This document shows positions 42,020 to 49,512 of a stretch of 64,000 nt of DNA, in pieces (within the stretch, counting starts at the first letter, position 1; the number at the start of each line of letters is the position of its first letter). The stretch covers positions 124,001 through 188,000 of the forward strand of contig CAXUHB010000001.1 in NCBI GenBank assembly GCA_964250755.1, written 5' to 3'. The notes below the pieces were generated by a model, which was not told the DNA's origin, made no database searches, and saw only the letters and a list, made by a program, of their open reading frames with translations. Source of the stretch: DASWOJ01 sp964250755. Lineage in GTDB: Bacteria > Pseudomonadota > Alphaproteobacteria > Acetobacterales > Acetobacteraceae. A program made the position numbers and the translations under genes.

Positions 42020-42903
42020 GCGCCTCCCAGCCGGCCCCGCGCAGCATCCTGCACCGTGTCCGCCAGCGGCTGCGCGGGCGGCCGCGGGACGTGCGCGACA
42101 GCATCGCCGAGTTGGTGCAGCAATCCGCCGACGACAGCCACAGCAACGGCACCGCGCCGGAGCTGGACCGGCAGGAGAGCGCGCTGATCGCCAACGTGCT
42201 GCGCCTGCGCGGCATGACGGCTGACGACGTGATGATCCCCCGCGCCGACATCATCGCGATGCCAGCGGATGTCACGCTGGAGCAGGCGTTGGACCAGATA
42301 CGGCGGGAGGGCCACTCGCGCCTGCCCGTCTATCACGAGCAGTTGGACGACATCCTGGGCATGGTCCACATCAAGGACGTGTATGCCTACGTGGGCCGCC
42401 CAGATGCCTTCAAGCTGGAGGCCCTGTTGCGCCGGCCCCTGATGGTGGCGCCGCAAATCCCGGTGCTGGACCTGCTGCTGCAGATGCGCCAGGCCCGGAT
42501 GCACCTGGCGCTGGTCGTGGACGAGTACGGCGGCATAGACGGGCTGCTGACCATCGAAGACCTGGTGGAGGAGATCGTCGGCGACATCGCCGACGAGCAT
42601 GACGAGGTCGAAGGCCCGATGATCACCGAGCGCCCGGATGGCGCCCTGGACCTGGACGCGCGCCTGTCCATCGAGGATTTCGAGACCCGGCTGGGTCCGA
42701 CCTTGTCTGAGGAGGAGCGGGAGGCCGACATAGACACCATCGGTGGCCTGGTGTTCACGCTGGCGGGCCGGGTGCCGACGCGGGGGGAGGTCATCAGCCA
42801 TCCCTCCGGCCTGGAATTCCGCATTCTGGAGTCCGACGCGCGGCGTATCCGTCGGCTGCGGGCGCGGCGTCCGGCGCCGCCGGCGGCAGAGGCGGCCGAG
42901 TAG
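42016..42903 (+). CDS. CBS-domain CorC/HlyC-type protein
   Basis: The 295-residue protein has paired CBS domains (about 70-195: DVMIPRADIIAMP, HSRLPVYHEQLDDILGMVHIKDV in two blocks, LVVDEYGGIDGLLTIEDLVEEIVGDI) and a CorC/HlyC C-terminal domain (about 205-285) with DTIGGLVFTLAGRVP. It has no transmembrane DUF21 domain, so it is the cytosolic form linked to Mg/Co efflux or membrane integrity. It starts with a GTG overlapping the ybeY stop. The usual next gene, lnt, is not present; the copper operon follows instead. Confidence 0.9.
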   Translation: MSASQPAPRSILHRVRQRLRGRPRDVRDSIAELVQQSADDSHSNGTAPELDRQESALIANVLRLRGMTADDVMIPRADIIAMPADVTLEQALDQIRREGHSRLPVYHEQLDDILGMVHIKDVYAYVGRPDAFKLEALLRRPLMVAPQIPVLDLLLQMRQARMHLALVVDEYGGIDGLLTIEDLVEEIVGDIADEHDEVEGPMITERPDGALDLDARLSIEDFETRLGPTLSEEEREADIDTIGGLVFTLAGRVPTRGEVISHPSGLEFRILESDARRIRRLRARRPAPPAAEAAE

Positions 42904-42970
42904 GAATGCCGCGGCGCCTCCTTTGCGGCGGGTCCATTGCGGCCCGTCCGGGAACGGGGCAAAAGGGCGC

Positions 42971-43375
42971 ATGATGGCTCGCCCTCATGCAGTCTGCGCC
43001 GTGCGGCCCGGAATGCTCCGCCTTGTTGTGGCGGTGCTCGTGCTGGCGGCCCGGCTGCTCGGCGCCGGTCCGGGTCATGCCCAGGCGGCGGGTGCCGGGT
43101 TGGAGGGGGTGGCGATCTGCCACGCCGGCGAGGCCGCGGCGGCCACGCAGCCGTCGAAACCTCCTGCCCAGGACCCCTCCCAGGACCGGGACTGCCTGCG
43201 CTGCCCCGTTTGCGTCCTAGCGGCGGCTGCAGTGTTGCCCGTCGTGGACGCAGCCGTGCCGCTGCCGGCTGCCGCGGTGCTGCCGGCGGCCACCGCCGTG
43301 CCGCCCGCCACGGGGCCGCCGCCTGCCGAGGGCATCATCCCGCCCCCGACCGGACCACCTGCCCACCTCGTCTGA
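42971..43375 (+). CDS. DUF2946-like small exported Cys protein (first copy)
   Basis: The 134-residue product has a hydrophobic signal or anchor (about 14-38). A short region with the pattern ICHAGE ... DCLRCPVCVLAAA follows, then a long Ala/Pro-rich tail with possible second membrane helix. The Cys/His arrangement matches DUF2946-type proteins, which often accompany copper genes, and suggests metal binding in the periplasm. It opens the copper/metal operon, 63 bases before the binding protein gene. A second copy lies at 46366. Confidence 0.6.
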   Translation: MMARPHAVCAVRPGMLRLVVAVLVLAARLLGAGPGHAQAAGAGLEGVAICHAGEAAAATQPSKPPAQDPSQDRDCLRCPVCVLAAAAVLPVVDAAVPLPAAAVLPAATAVPPATGPPPAEGIIPPPTGPPAHLV

Positions 43376-43437
43376 ACACCTGCCCGCGGCTGCCCTTCCA
43401 GGGCGGCCGTCCCTGTGCTCCGACCGGATGGACACCC

Positions 43438-44580
43438 ATGACCAGCATGCCCCCGCGGCCCCTGCGCCGCCGCACGCTTGCCGTTGGCGGCGCCCTTGCC
43501 GCCGTCCTGCCCGCCCTTCGTGCCCGCGCCGCCGCACCGCCCGTCCTGGACGCGCTGGGCCGCGCCGTGGCCCTCAAGGGGCCGGCGGAACGCATCGTGA
43601 TAGACTTCAACTACGAGGAGTTCACCGCGGTCGCCGGCCCGGCCGGCTGGGACCGGGTCGTGGGCTTCAACAAGGAGCAGTGGGCCACCAACCGGGCCGC
43701 CATCTACAAGCGCTACCTCGTGCCGATCCCGCGCCTTGCCACCTTGGCCGACGTGGGCAGCACGGAGACCGGCAGCTTCAGCATGGAGCGGGTGCTGTCG
43801 TTGCGGCCAGACCTGGTGATCCTGGGCTATTGGTCATTCGTCGCCATCCCCGAGCAGGTCAAGCAACTGGAGGCGCTCGGCATCCCGGTCATGGTCGTGG
43901 ACTACAACGCCGAAATCCCGGACCGGCATGTCGCCGGCACCCTTGCGCTGGGGGCAGCAACGGGCAACGAGGAGCGCGCCCGTACGCTGGCGGCGCTCTA
44001 TGTGGACAAGCTGGCCGACATCCGCCGCCGCGTGGCCGACGTGCCGGCCCGGCCGAAGGTTTATGTGGAGCTAGGCCAGGGCGGCGCCGGCACGGTGGGC
44101 AACACCTACTGGAAGGGCATGTGGGGCCGGTTGCTGGAGTTCGCCGGCGCCGACAACATCGCCGCGGGACGCCTGCCCGGCGCGGGTGCATGGGGACCGT
44201 TGGCACCGGAGTTCGTGCTGTCGGCGAACCCGGATGCGGTGTTCATCGCCGGGTCGTCCTGGACGGGCCGCCCGGAGGCGGTGCTGACGGGCTTCGACGC
44301 GGATGAGGCGACGACGCGCGCCCGGCTGCTCCCGTATGCCCGGCGCCAGGGCTGGGCGGAGATGGCGGCGCTCCGCACCGGGCAGCTTCATGCCATCGAG
44401 CATGGGCTGTGCCGCGCGCTGTTCGACTTCACGGCGACGCAGTACCTGGCCAAGGCCATCTTCCCCGAGCGCTTCGCAGACGTGGACCCGGTGGGTGAGC
44501 TGCGCCGCTACCACGAGCAGTTCCTGCCGGTGGCGTTCGAGGGCACATGGATGGCCCGGCTGACCCCGACGCCGGCGTGA
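43438..44580 (+). CDS. Metal-chelate ABC binding protein (FepB/BtuF type)
   Basis: The 380-residue product has a twin-arginine-like signal (PLRRRTLAVGGALAAVLPAL). A type III binding-protein fold follows: ERIVIDFNYEEFTAV, GFNKEQWATNRAAIYKRY, the long backbone helix and LRPDLVILGYW, then VELGQGGAGTVGNTYWKGM and LEFAGADNIAAG. Relatives bind siderophores, heme, cobalamin or nickel chelates. Its position inside a copper-handling operon raises the possibility of a copper or heme chelate. The permease gene overlaps it (GTGA). Confidence 0.85.
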   Translation: MTSMPPRPLRRRTLAVGGALAAVLPALRARAAAPPVLDALGRAVALKGPAERIVIDFNYEEFTAVAGPAGWDRVVGFNKEQWATNRAAIYKRYLVPIPRLATLADVGSTETGSFSMERVLSLRPDLVILGYWSFVAIPEQVKQLEALGIPVMVVDYNAEIPDRHVAGTLALGAATGNEERARTLAALYVDKLADIRRRVADVPARPKVYVELGQGGAGTVGNTYWKGMWGRLLEFAGADNIAAGRLPGAGAWGPLAPEFVLSANPDAVFIAGSSWTGRPEAVLTGFDADEATTRARLLPYARRQGWAEMAALRTGQLHAIEHGLCRALFDFTATQYLAKAIFPERFADVDPVGELRRYHEQFLPVAFEGTWMARLTPTPA

Positions 44581-45620
44581 GCGCGGCCGTGGGCGCCGCC
44601 GCGGCGGGGTGGCGCGCCGCCAGCGCCCGGCGCGCCGCGCTGATATCGGCAGGATGTGGGCTGCTGGCGGCCAGCTTCGTGGCGGACCTGGCGACCGGGC
44701 CGGCGCTGCTGCCGGTCCCGTCCGTGCTGCGGTCGTTGGCAGGGATGGCGGGGGAGCCGATGACGGACGCCATCGTCCGCACCCTGCGCCTGCCGGTGGC
44801 GCTGATGGCGACCGTGGTCGGGGCGGCGCTGGGCGTGTCGGGCGCGGTCATGCAGACCGTGCTGAACAACCCGCTGGCCAGCAGCTACACGCTGGGCATC
44901 TCGGCCGGGGCGGGGTTCGGGGCGGCGCTTGCCATCCTGTTCGGCGCGGCGGCGCCGTTGCCGGAGGCTTGGGCGGTGCCGCTGGCCGCGTTCGCCTTCG
45001 CTGGGCTGGCTTGCGCCATGGTGGCGGGCACCGGGCGGCTGCGCGGGGCGACGCCCGAGTTGCTGGTGCTGGCGGGCATCGCGTGCCTGTTCCTGTTCCA
45101 GGCGCTGCTGGGGCTGCTGCAATTCCTGGCCTCACCGGAGGCGCTGCAGCAGATCGTGTTCTGGCTGTTCGGCAGCCTGCAGCGCGCGACGCTGCCCAAG
45201 GTGGGGATCGTGGCCGCCGTGCTGCTGCTGGTGCTGCCGATCCTGCTGGCCGACGCCTGGCGGCTGACGGCGCTGCGGCTGGGGGACGACCGGGCGCGGG
45301 CGCTGGGCGTGCGGGTGGGGCCGCTGCGGATGCGGGCCTTCGTGGCGGTGTCCCTGCTGACCGGGGCGGCGGTGGCCTTCGTGGGCACCATCGGCTTCAT
45401 CGGGCTGGTGGCGCCGCATATCGCGCGGGGGCTGGTGGGGGAGGACCAGCGGCACCTGCTGCCGGCCTCCGCCGTGTTCGGGGCGCTGCTGCTGTCCGCG
45501 GCATCCGTCGCCAGCAAGCTGGTCCTGCCGGGCACGGTGTTCCCCATCGGCATCGTGACGGCGCTGATCGGGGTGCCGTTCTTCGGGTGGCTGGTGCTGT
45601 CGTTGGGGCGGGCGCGGTGA
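44577..45620 (+). CDS. FecCD-type ABC permease
   Basis: The 347-residue membrane protein has about nine helices and the FecCD marks: RLPVALMATVVGAALGVSGAVMQTVLNNPLA (in blocks), GAGFGAALAI, LLVLAGIACLFLF, GTIGFIGLVAPHIAR in the coupling region and FPIGIVTALIGVPFF at the end. It starts at a GTG overlapping the stop of the binding protein and ends overlapping the ATPase start. An ATG at 44547 would lengthen it by ten residues. Confidence 0.92.
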   Translation: MSAAVGAAAAGWRAASARRAALISAGCGLLAASFVADLATGPALLPVPSVLRSLAGMAGEPMTDAIVRTLRLPVALMATVVGAALGVSGAVMQTVLNNPLASSYTLGISAGAGFGAALAILFGAAAPLPEAWAVPLAAFAFAGLACAMVAGTGRLRGATPELLVLAGIACLFLFQALLGLLQFLASPEALQQIVFWLFGSLQRATLPKVGIVAAVLLLVLPILLADAWRLTALRLGDDRARALGVRVGPLRMRAFVAVSLLTGAAVAFVGTIGFIGLVAPHIARGLVGEDQRHLLPASAVFGALLLSAASVASKLVLPGTVFPIGIVTALIGVPFFGWLVLSLGRAR

Positions 45621-46369
45621 TCCTGCGGGCGCAGTCGGTCGGCGTGCGCTACGGCGCCCGGGTGGCGGTGGAGGGCGTGGACCTGCACGCGCATCCCGGC
45701 GAGGTGCTGGCCGTGCTGGGCGCCAACGGGTCCGGCAAGTCGTCGCTGCTGCGCGCGCTGGCCGGGGTGCAGGCGCATAGCGGGGAGGTCGCCTGGGACG
45801 GCGCCGCGGCAGCACCGGGCGCCATCGGCTACATGCCGCAGGACACCGGCGCGCGCGTGGCGCTGACTGCGTTCGAGGTGGTGCTGCTGGGCCGGATGCG
45901 GTCCCTGTCGTTCCGGCCCGGCGCGTCCGATCTTGCCGCGGCCGAGGTTGCGATGGATGAGATCGGCGTCCTGGACCTGGCGGGGCGGCGCATCGGCGAA
46001 CTGAGCGGCGGGCAGCGGCAGATGGTGCTGCTGGCGCAGGTGCTGGCCGGCAGCCCCCGCGCGCTGCTGCTGGACGAGCCGACGGGCGCGCTGGACATCG
46101 CGCACCAGCTTCATGTGCTGGACCTGCTGCGGACGGCAACGCGCACGCGCGGGCTGACGACCATCGCCGTGCTGCACGACCTGAACGCCGCCGCGCGCTT
46201 CGCGGACCGGGTGGCGTTGATGCATGCCGGGCGGCTGGTGGGCGCGGGCCTGCCGCGCCAGGTGCTGCGCCCGGCGATGCTGGAGCCGGCATTCGCCGTG
46301 CGGGTCGCGGTGGACAAGGGATCGGATGGGCACCCCGTCGTGCTGCCGCTGCGGGCGATCCGGCCGTGA
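45617..46369 (+). CDS. Metal-chelate ABC transporter ATPase
   Basis: The 250-residue FepC/BtuD-type ATPase has Walker A GANGSGKSS, the Q-loop GYMPQDTGARVALTAFEVVLLGR (in two blocks), signature LSGGQRQMVLLAQVL, Walker B ALLLDEPTGALD and H-loop AVLHDLNAAARF. It completes the importer with the two preceding genes. Its stop overlaps the start of the second DUF2946-like gene (GTGA). Confidence 0.92.
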   Translation: MILRAQSVGVRYGARVAVEGVDLHAHPGEVLAVLGANGSGKSSLLRALAGVQAHSGEVAWDGAAAAPGAIGYMPQDTGARVALTAFEVVLLGRMRSLSFRPGASDLAAAEVAMDEIGVLDLAGRRIGELSGGQRQMVLLAQVLAGSPRALLLDEPTGALDIAHQLHVLDLLRTATRTRGLTTIAVLHDLNAAARFADRVALMHAGRLVGAGLPRQVLRPAMLEPAFAVRVAVDKGSDGHPVVLPLRAIRP

Positions 46370-46686
46370 CGGCGTGCCGCGCGCTGCTGGCCATGTGGGT
46401 TGCGCTCCTGGCGCTGGTGCAGCAGCCGCTACCGCGGACGCCTGCGATCCACGATACCGCAATTTGCCGCGGCAGCGGCCCGGCGCCGCCTGCCGAGCCG
46501 GACCACGCCTGCCCGCCCTGCCTGCTGTGCGCCGCCACGGCGGGCCTGGCCCTGGCGTCCGCCCCGCCGGCCCTGCCGGCGCGGCGCCTGCGATGGGCTG
46601 TGCCTGCCGCCACAGGGCCGGCCGATGACGCCAACGCCCATCCTTGGCCCCCAACCCCCACGGCCCGCGGGCCTCCTGCTGCTTGA
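46366..46686 (+). CDS. DUF2946-like small exported Cys protein (second copy)
   Basis: The 106-residue product starts at a GTG overlapping the ATPase stop. It has a hydrophobic N-terminal helix (about 4-22), then AICRGSG and DHACPPCLLCAAT, with the same HxCxxC-xx-C type cluster as the first copy, and a second hydrophobic stretch. The two copies share the plan but little sequence. Having one on each side of the importer suggests a paired role in metal handling. The function is unproven. Confidence 0.6.
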   Translation: MTACRALLAMWVALLALVQQPLPRTPAIHDTAICRGSGPAPPAEPDHACPPCLLCAATAGLALASAPPALPARRLRWAVPAATGPADDANAHPWPPTPTARGPPAA

Positions 46687-46729
46687 GCCAACCCTGCCGA
46701 GACCCCCGCTCAACCAGAGGATGAACGAG

Positions 46730-47581
46730 ATGACACGCACGATATTGCCGCGCAGCCTGGTGCTGGCGGCCCTGCTGGCGCCGGTCCTGTTGCCGCGCCC
46801 CGCTGCCGCCCACGCCCACTTGACGGAGTCGCAGCCGGCGGACGGCGCGGCTGCCGCGGCGGTGCCGGACCTGCGCCTGGTATACACCGAAGCCGTGGAC
46901 ACCGGCCGCAGCATCATCGCGCTGCACGGGGCGGGCGGCGCAGACGTGCCCCTGCCGCCCTTGACCGCCGACCCGGCTGAGCCGAAGGCCGTGCTGCTGC
47001 ACCTGGCCCAGCCGCTGCTGCCCGGGGCCTACACCGTCGAGTGGCACGCCGTCGCCGCCCGCAACGGACACCGGACGGAGGGGACCTACGCCTTCACCGT
47101 TGGCCAAGCCATCCCCGGCCAGGCCATCCCCGGGCAGGCCGCGGCAGTGCGGGCGGAGCAGCCTTGGGCGCGCGCTACTGCCCCGCAGCAGAAGGTGGGC
47201 GGGGCCTACGTCACGCTGACCAGTCCCGTGGGGGACCGCTTGCTGGGCGTCAGCAGCCCCGTCGCCGGGCGGGCGGAGGTGCATGAGATGACAATGGCGG
47301 ACAACGTGATGCGGATGCGCGAGCTGCCTGACGGGCTGCCGCTGCCGCCGGGGCAGGCGGTGGCGCTGGCGCCCGGGGGATACCACATCATGCTCATGGA
47401 CCTGAAGCAGCCCCTGGTCGCCGGGCAGGTGATCCTCGTGCAGCTCCGCTTCCAGACGGCCCCGCCGCTGGACCTGCAGGTGCGCGTGGCGCCGGTCGGG
47501 GCGTCGGCGCCCCCGGTTGCCGGGGCTGGCGCACCGGCAGGCATGGGGGATCACGGCGGCATGGCAGGGCACACCCACTGA
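46730..47581 (+). CDS. CopC-PCuAC fusion copper-binding protein
   Basis: The 283-residue periplasmic protein joins two copper carriers. After a signal peptide, a CopC domain (28-124) starts with mature His28 in HAHLTESQPA and has H106 and H114 (WHAVAARNGH). A linker with tandem QAIPG repeats (127-137) leads to a PCuAC domain (about 140-252). It has copper ligands H185, M196, H219 and M221 (VHEMTM, VMRM, YHIM). The tail is Met/His-rich (MGDHGGMAGHTH). PCuAC delivers Cu(I) to the CuA site of cytochrome oxidase with SCO1, which follows directly. ATG at 46721 is an alternative start. Confidence 0.88.
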   Translation: MTRTILPRSLVLAALLAPVLLPRPAAAHAHLTESQPADGAAAAAVPDLRLVYTEAVDTGRSIIALHGAGGADVPLPPLTADPAEPKAVLLHLAQPLLPGAYTVEWHAVAARNGHRTEGTYAFTVGQAIPGQAIPGQAAAVRAEQPWARATAPQQKVGGAYVTLTSPVGDRLLGVSSPVAGRAEVHEMTMADNVMRMRELPDGLPLPPGQAVALAPGGYHIMLMDLKQPLVAGQVILVQLRFQTAPPLDLQVRVAPVGASAPPVAGAGAPAGMGDHGGMAGHTH

Positions 47582-48183
47582 TGGGGCGAACATTGATTGA
47601 GCGGCGGACCCTGCTGATGCTGGCCCCGGCGGGCGTGCTTGCCGCCGGGCTGGCGGGCGTGGCGGCCTGGGCGCGGTGGCGCCCGGGCGGGGCGGGGACC
47701 GCCGGCATCGGCGGCCCCTTCACGCTGCAGGACGGCGACGGCAAAGCGGTGACGGACCGGGACTTCCGCGGGCGCTGGATGCTGGTCTATTTCGGCTACA
47801 CCCGCTGCCCCGACGCCTGCCCGACCGCGCTGCAGGACATGGCCAACGCCCTGGACGCGCTGACGCCGGAGCAGCGGGCCAAGATCGCGCCTTTGTTCAT
47901 CAGCGTGGACCCCGAGCGCGACACGCCCGCCGTGGTGCGGGACTACGTGCGCGCCTTCGACGCGCCGATAACCGGGCTGAGCGGGACGCCGGCCCAAGTC
48001 GCGGCGGCGGCGAAGGCATACCGGGTCTATTACGCCAGGCATCCCCGCGCCGATGGCGACTACGAGATGGACCACAGCAGCATCATCTACCTGATGGACC
48101 CACGCGGGGAGTTCGCCGGCAACTTCACGCACGAGACCGCGCCGGAGGTCATCGCCGCCAAGCTGCGGACGCTGGTGGGGTGA
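47581..48183 (+). CDS. SCO1/SenC-type copper chaperone
   Basis: The 200-residue membrane-anchored thioredoxin-fold protein carries the copper site C76-P-D-A-C80 and H165 (MDHSS), with a hydrophobic anchor at about 10-32. SCO proteins load copper or reduce cysteines at the CuA centre of cytochrome c oxidase. ATG overlaps the stop of the CopC-PCuAC gene (TGATG). Confidence 0.94.
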   Translation: MGRTLIERRTLLMLAPAGVLAAGLAGVAAWARWRPGGAGTAGIGGPFTLQDGDGKAVTDRDFRGRWMLVYFGYTRCPDACPTALQDMANALDALTPEQRAKIAPLFISVDPERDTPAVVRDYVRAFDAPITGLSGTPAQVAAAAKAYRVYYARHPRADGDYEMDHSSIIYLMDPRGEFAGNFTHETAPEVIAAKLRTLVG

Positions 48184-48680
48184 GGGCGCCGTTGCTGCTC
48201 GGCGCGGCTGCTGCGGCGGGCGTTGCCGGGTGGGTCGGCCTGGCGTCCACAGGCGGCGCGGCGCAAGTCCGGCGCGGCGCGGCGGTCCATGCTGCCCATT
48301 GCGCGGGGTGCCACGGCGCTGCGGGGGAGGGGCAGCCCGGCTGGGAGCGGCCCGGTCCCGATGGCCTGCTGCCAGCGCCGCCGCATGATGCGTCGGGCCA
48401 CGCCTGGCAGCACTCGGACGCGCAGTTGCGGGCCTGGATCATGCAGGGGCCGTCGGGCGGCGGAGCGCCGGCGGGCTACCGCTCCGCGATGCCGGCCTAT
48501 GCCGGGCGGCTGACGGAGGAGCAGGTGGACGACGTGATCGCGTGGATGCGGACGCTGTGGCCTGCGGGCGAGCGGGCGTGGCAGGCGGCGCAGAACCCAG
48601 ACGGGCCGCGGCTGGACGCGCTGCCGGGGGAGTGGCGGTTCCCGGTGACGTGCAGGCCGGGGTGGGCGGCGGGGGGCTGA
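48180..48680 (+). CDS. Membrane-anchored or secreted class I cytochrome c
   Basis: The 166-residue product has a hydrophobic N-terminus (4-24), one heme site CAGCH at 41-45 and the axial methionine in SAMPAYAGRLTEEQV. A C-terminal helix region DVIAWMRTLWP follows. It starts with a GTG that overlaps the SCO1 stop and ends the operon. It may pass electrons to the oxidase matured by the upstream copper chaperones, or serve as their reductant. Confidence 0.88.
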   Translation: MRAPLLLGAAAAAGVAGWVGLASTGGAAQVRRGAAVHAAHCAGCHGAAGEGQPGWERPGPDGLLPAPPHDASGHAWQHSDAQLRAWIMQGPSGGGAPAGYRSAMPAYAGRLTEEQVDDVIAWMRTLWPAGERAWQAAQNPDGPRLDALPGEWRFPVTCRPGWAAGG

Positions 48681-48756
48681 CCGTCATGCCGCGCCTTGCA
48701 GTTGGCGCAGCCATGTCCCATGCCGTCATTGCAAGCATTGGCAGCAAACGGAGGCG

Positions 48757-49035
48757 ATGATGCCGATCCTGACCGTGCGGAACCTCGATGAAGATACCGT
48801 GCGGCGTCTCCGCATACGTGCGGCGGAGCATGGGCGGTCAGCCGAGGCGGAGCACCGCGAACTGCTACGGGCCGCATTGGCGGACAGCAACCAAACTGTC
48901 GGGCGGGAGCAGGCTGCTGCGCGGCTTGCAGAGTTCCGCAGCCGGACTGCCGGACGTGGGGCGTCGTCCTCATCCGAATTGCTGGAGGAGTCCCGACGAA
49001 GCCGGACCGGGCGTCTGGCCGGCAAGGACACTTGA
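48757..49035 (+). CDS. FitA/VapB-type ribbon-helix-helix antitoxin
   Basis: The 92-residue product begins with LTVRNLDEDTVRRLRIRAAEHGRSAEAEHRELLRAAL (seen in two halves). This is the ribbon-helix-helix pattern of FitA-like antitoxins. Ser-rich and Arg-rich segments follow. GGAGG lies just upstream of a double ATG. It overlaps the following PIN-toxin reading frame (TTGA). Confidence 0.85.
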   Translation: MMPILTVRNLDEDTVRRLRIRAAEHGRSAEAEHRELLRAALADSNQTVGREQAAARLAEFRSRTAGRGASSSSELLEESRRSRTGRLAGKDT

Positions 49036-49491
49036 CGCTGGCCCTGGTCGTTGATGCCTCGGTCGGGCTGAAATGGGTGTTGCAGGATGCGGACAGCCAT
49101 CTTGCGGCGGCGCTGGCGTCGAGCGGCGAAATTCTGCTCGTTCCCGACTTCTGGCTGAACGAGGCAACAAGCGTCCTTTGGCTTGCAAATGCACCGAAAG
49201 TTGCTGACACCTGACGAGGCCAGGGAGGGTCTGGCGCTCCTGCAAGTCCAAGTTGCGCCGACTTCGACCGCCGGCATGGGACTGCAAGAAATTGCGCTCG
49301 ATATCGGCTTGGACGTTGGCCACTCCACCTACGACACTTTATACGTTGCATTCGCGTGGGCGGTCGGAGCGGCCAACGTGGTTGTGGCTGATGGCCCGTT
49401 CGTGAGAGCCATGAAGCGCCATCCTGACCCTGTCCTGGCCGCCATGCTGCTGCCGCCCGACGCCTGGGCTGCCGCGAACCGCACATTGTGA
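49032..49491 (+). pseudogene. Frameshifted PIN-domain toxin (VapC)
   Basis: The first frame (49032-49214, 60 codons from a TTG) gives VVDASVGLKWV with D8 and LNEATSVLW. It then stops at 49212-49214. The rest of the PIN domain continues in another frame from about 49183, with YDTLYVAFA and VVADGPFVRAM and a stop at 49489-49491. All acidic catalytic residues exist, but across both frames, so a single indel near 49185-49205 has split the toxin. The antitoxin is intact. A sequencing error or programmed shift is less likely but possible. Confidence 0.8.
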
Positions 49492-49512
49492 CTGGATGCG
49501 GAGACGGCGCAG

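Noticed and set aside
44885..47593. 902-codon open frame on the minus strand
   Set aside because: It is antisense to six well-supported genes of the metal operon and has a random Arg/Gln/Pro-rich composition.
49183..49491. Separate 102-aa gene
   Set aside because: Its sequence is the C-terminal half of the PIN domain whose first half is in the preceding frame, so it was joined as one frameshifted toxin.
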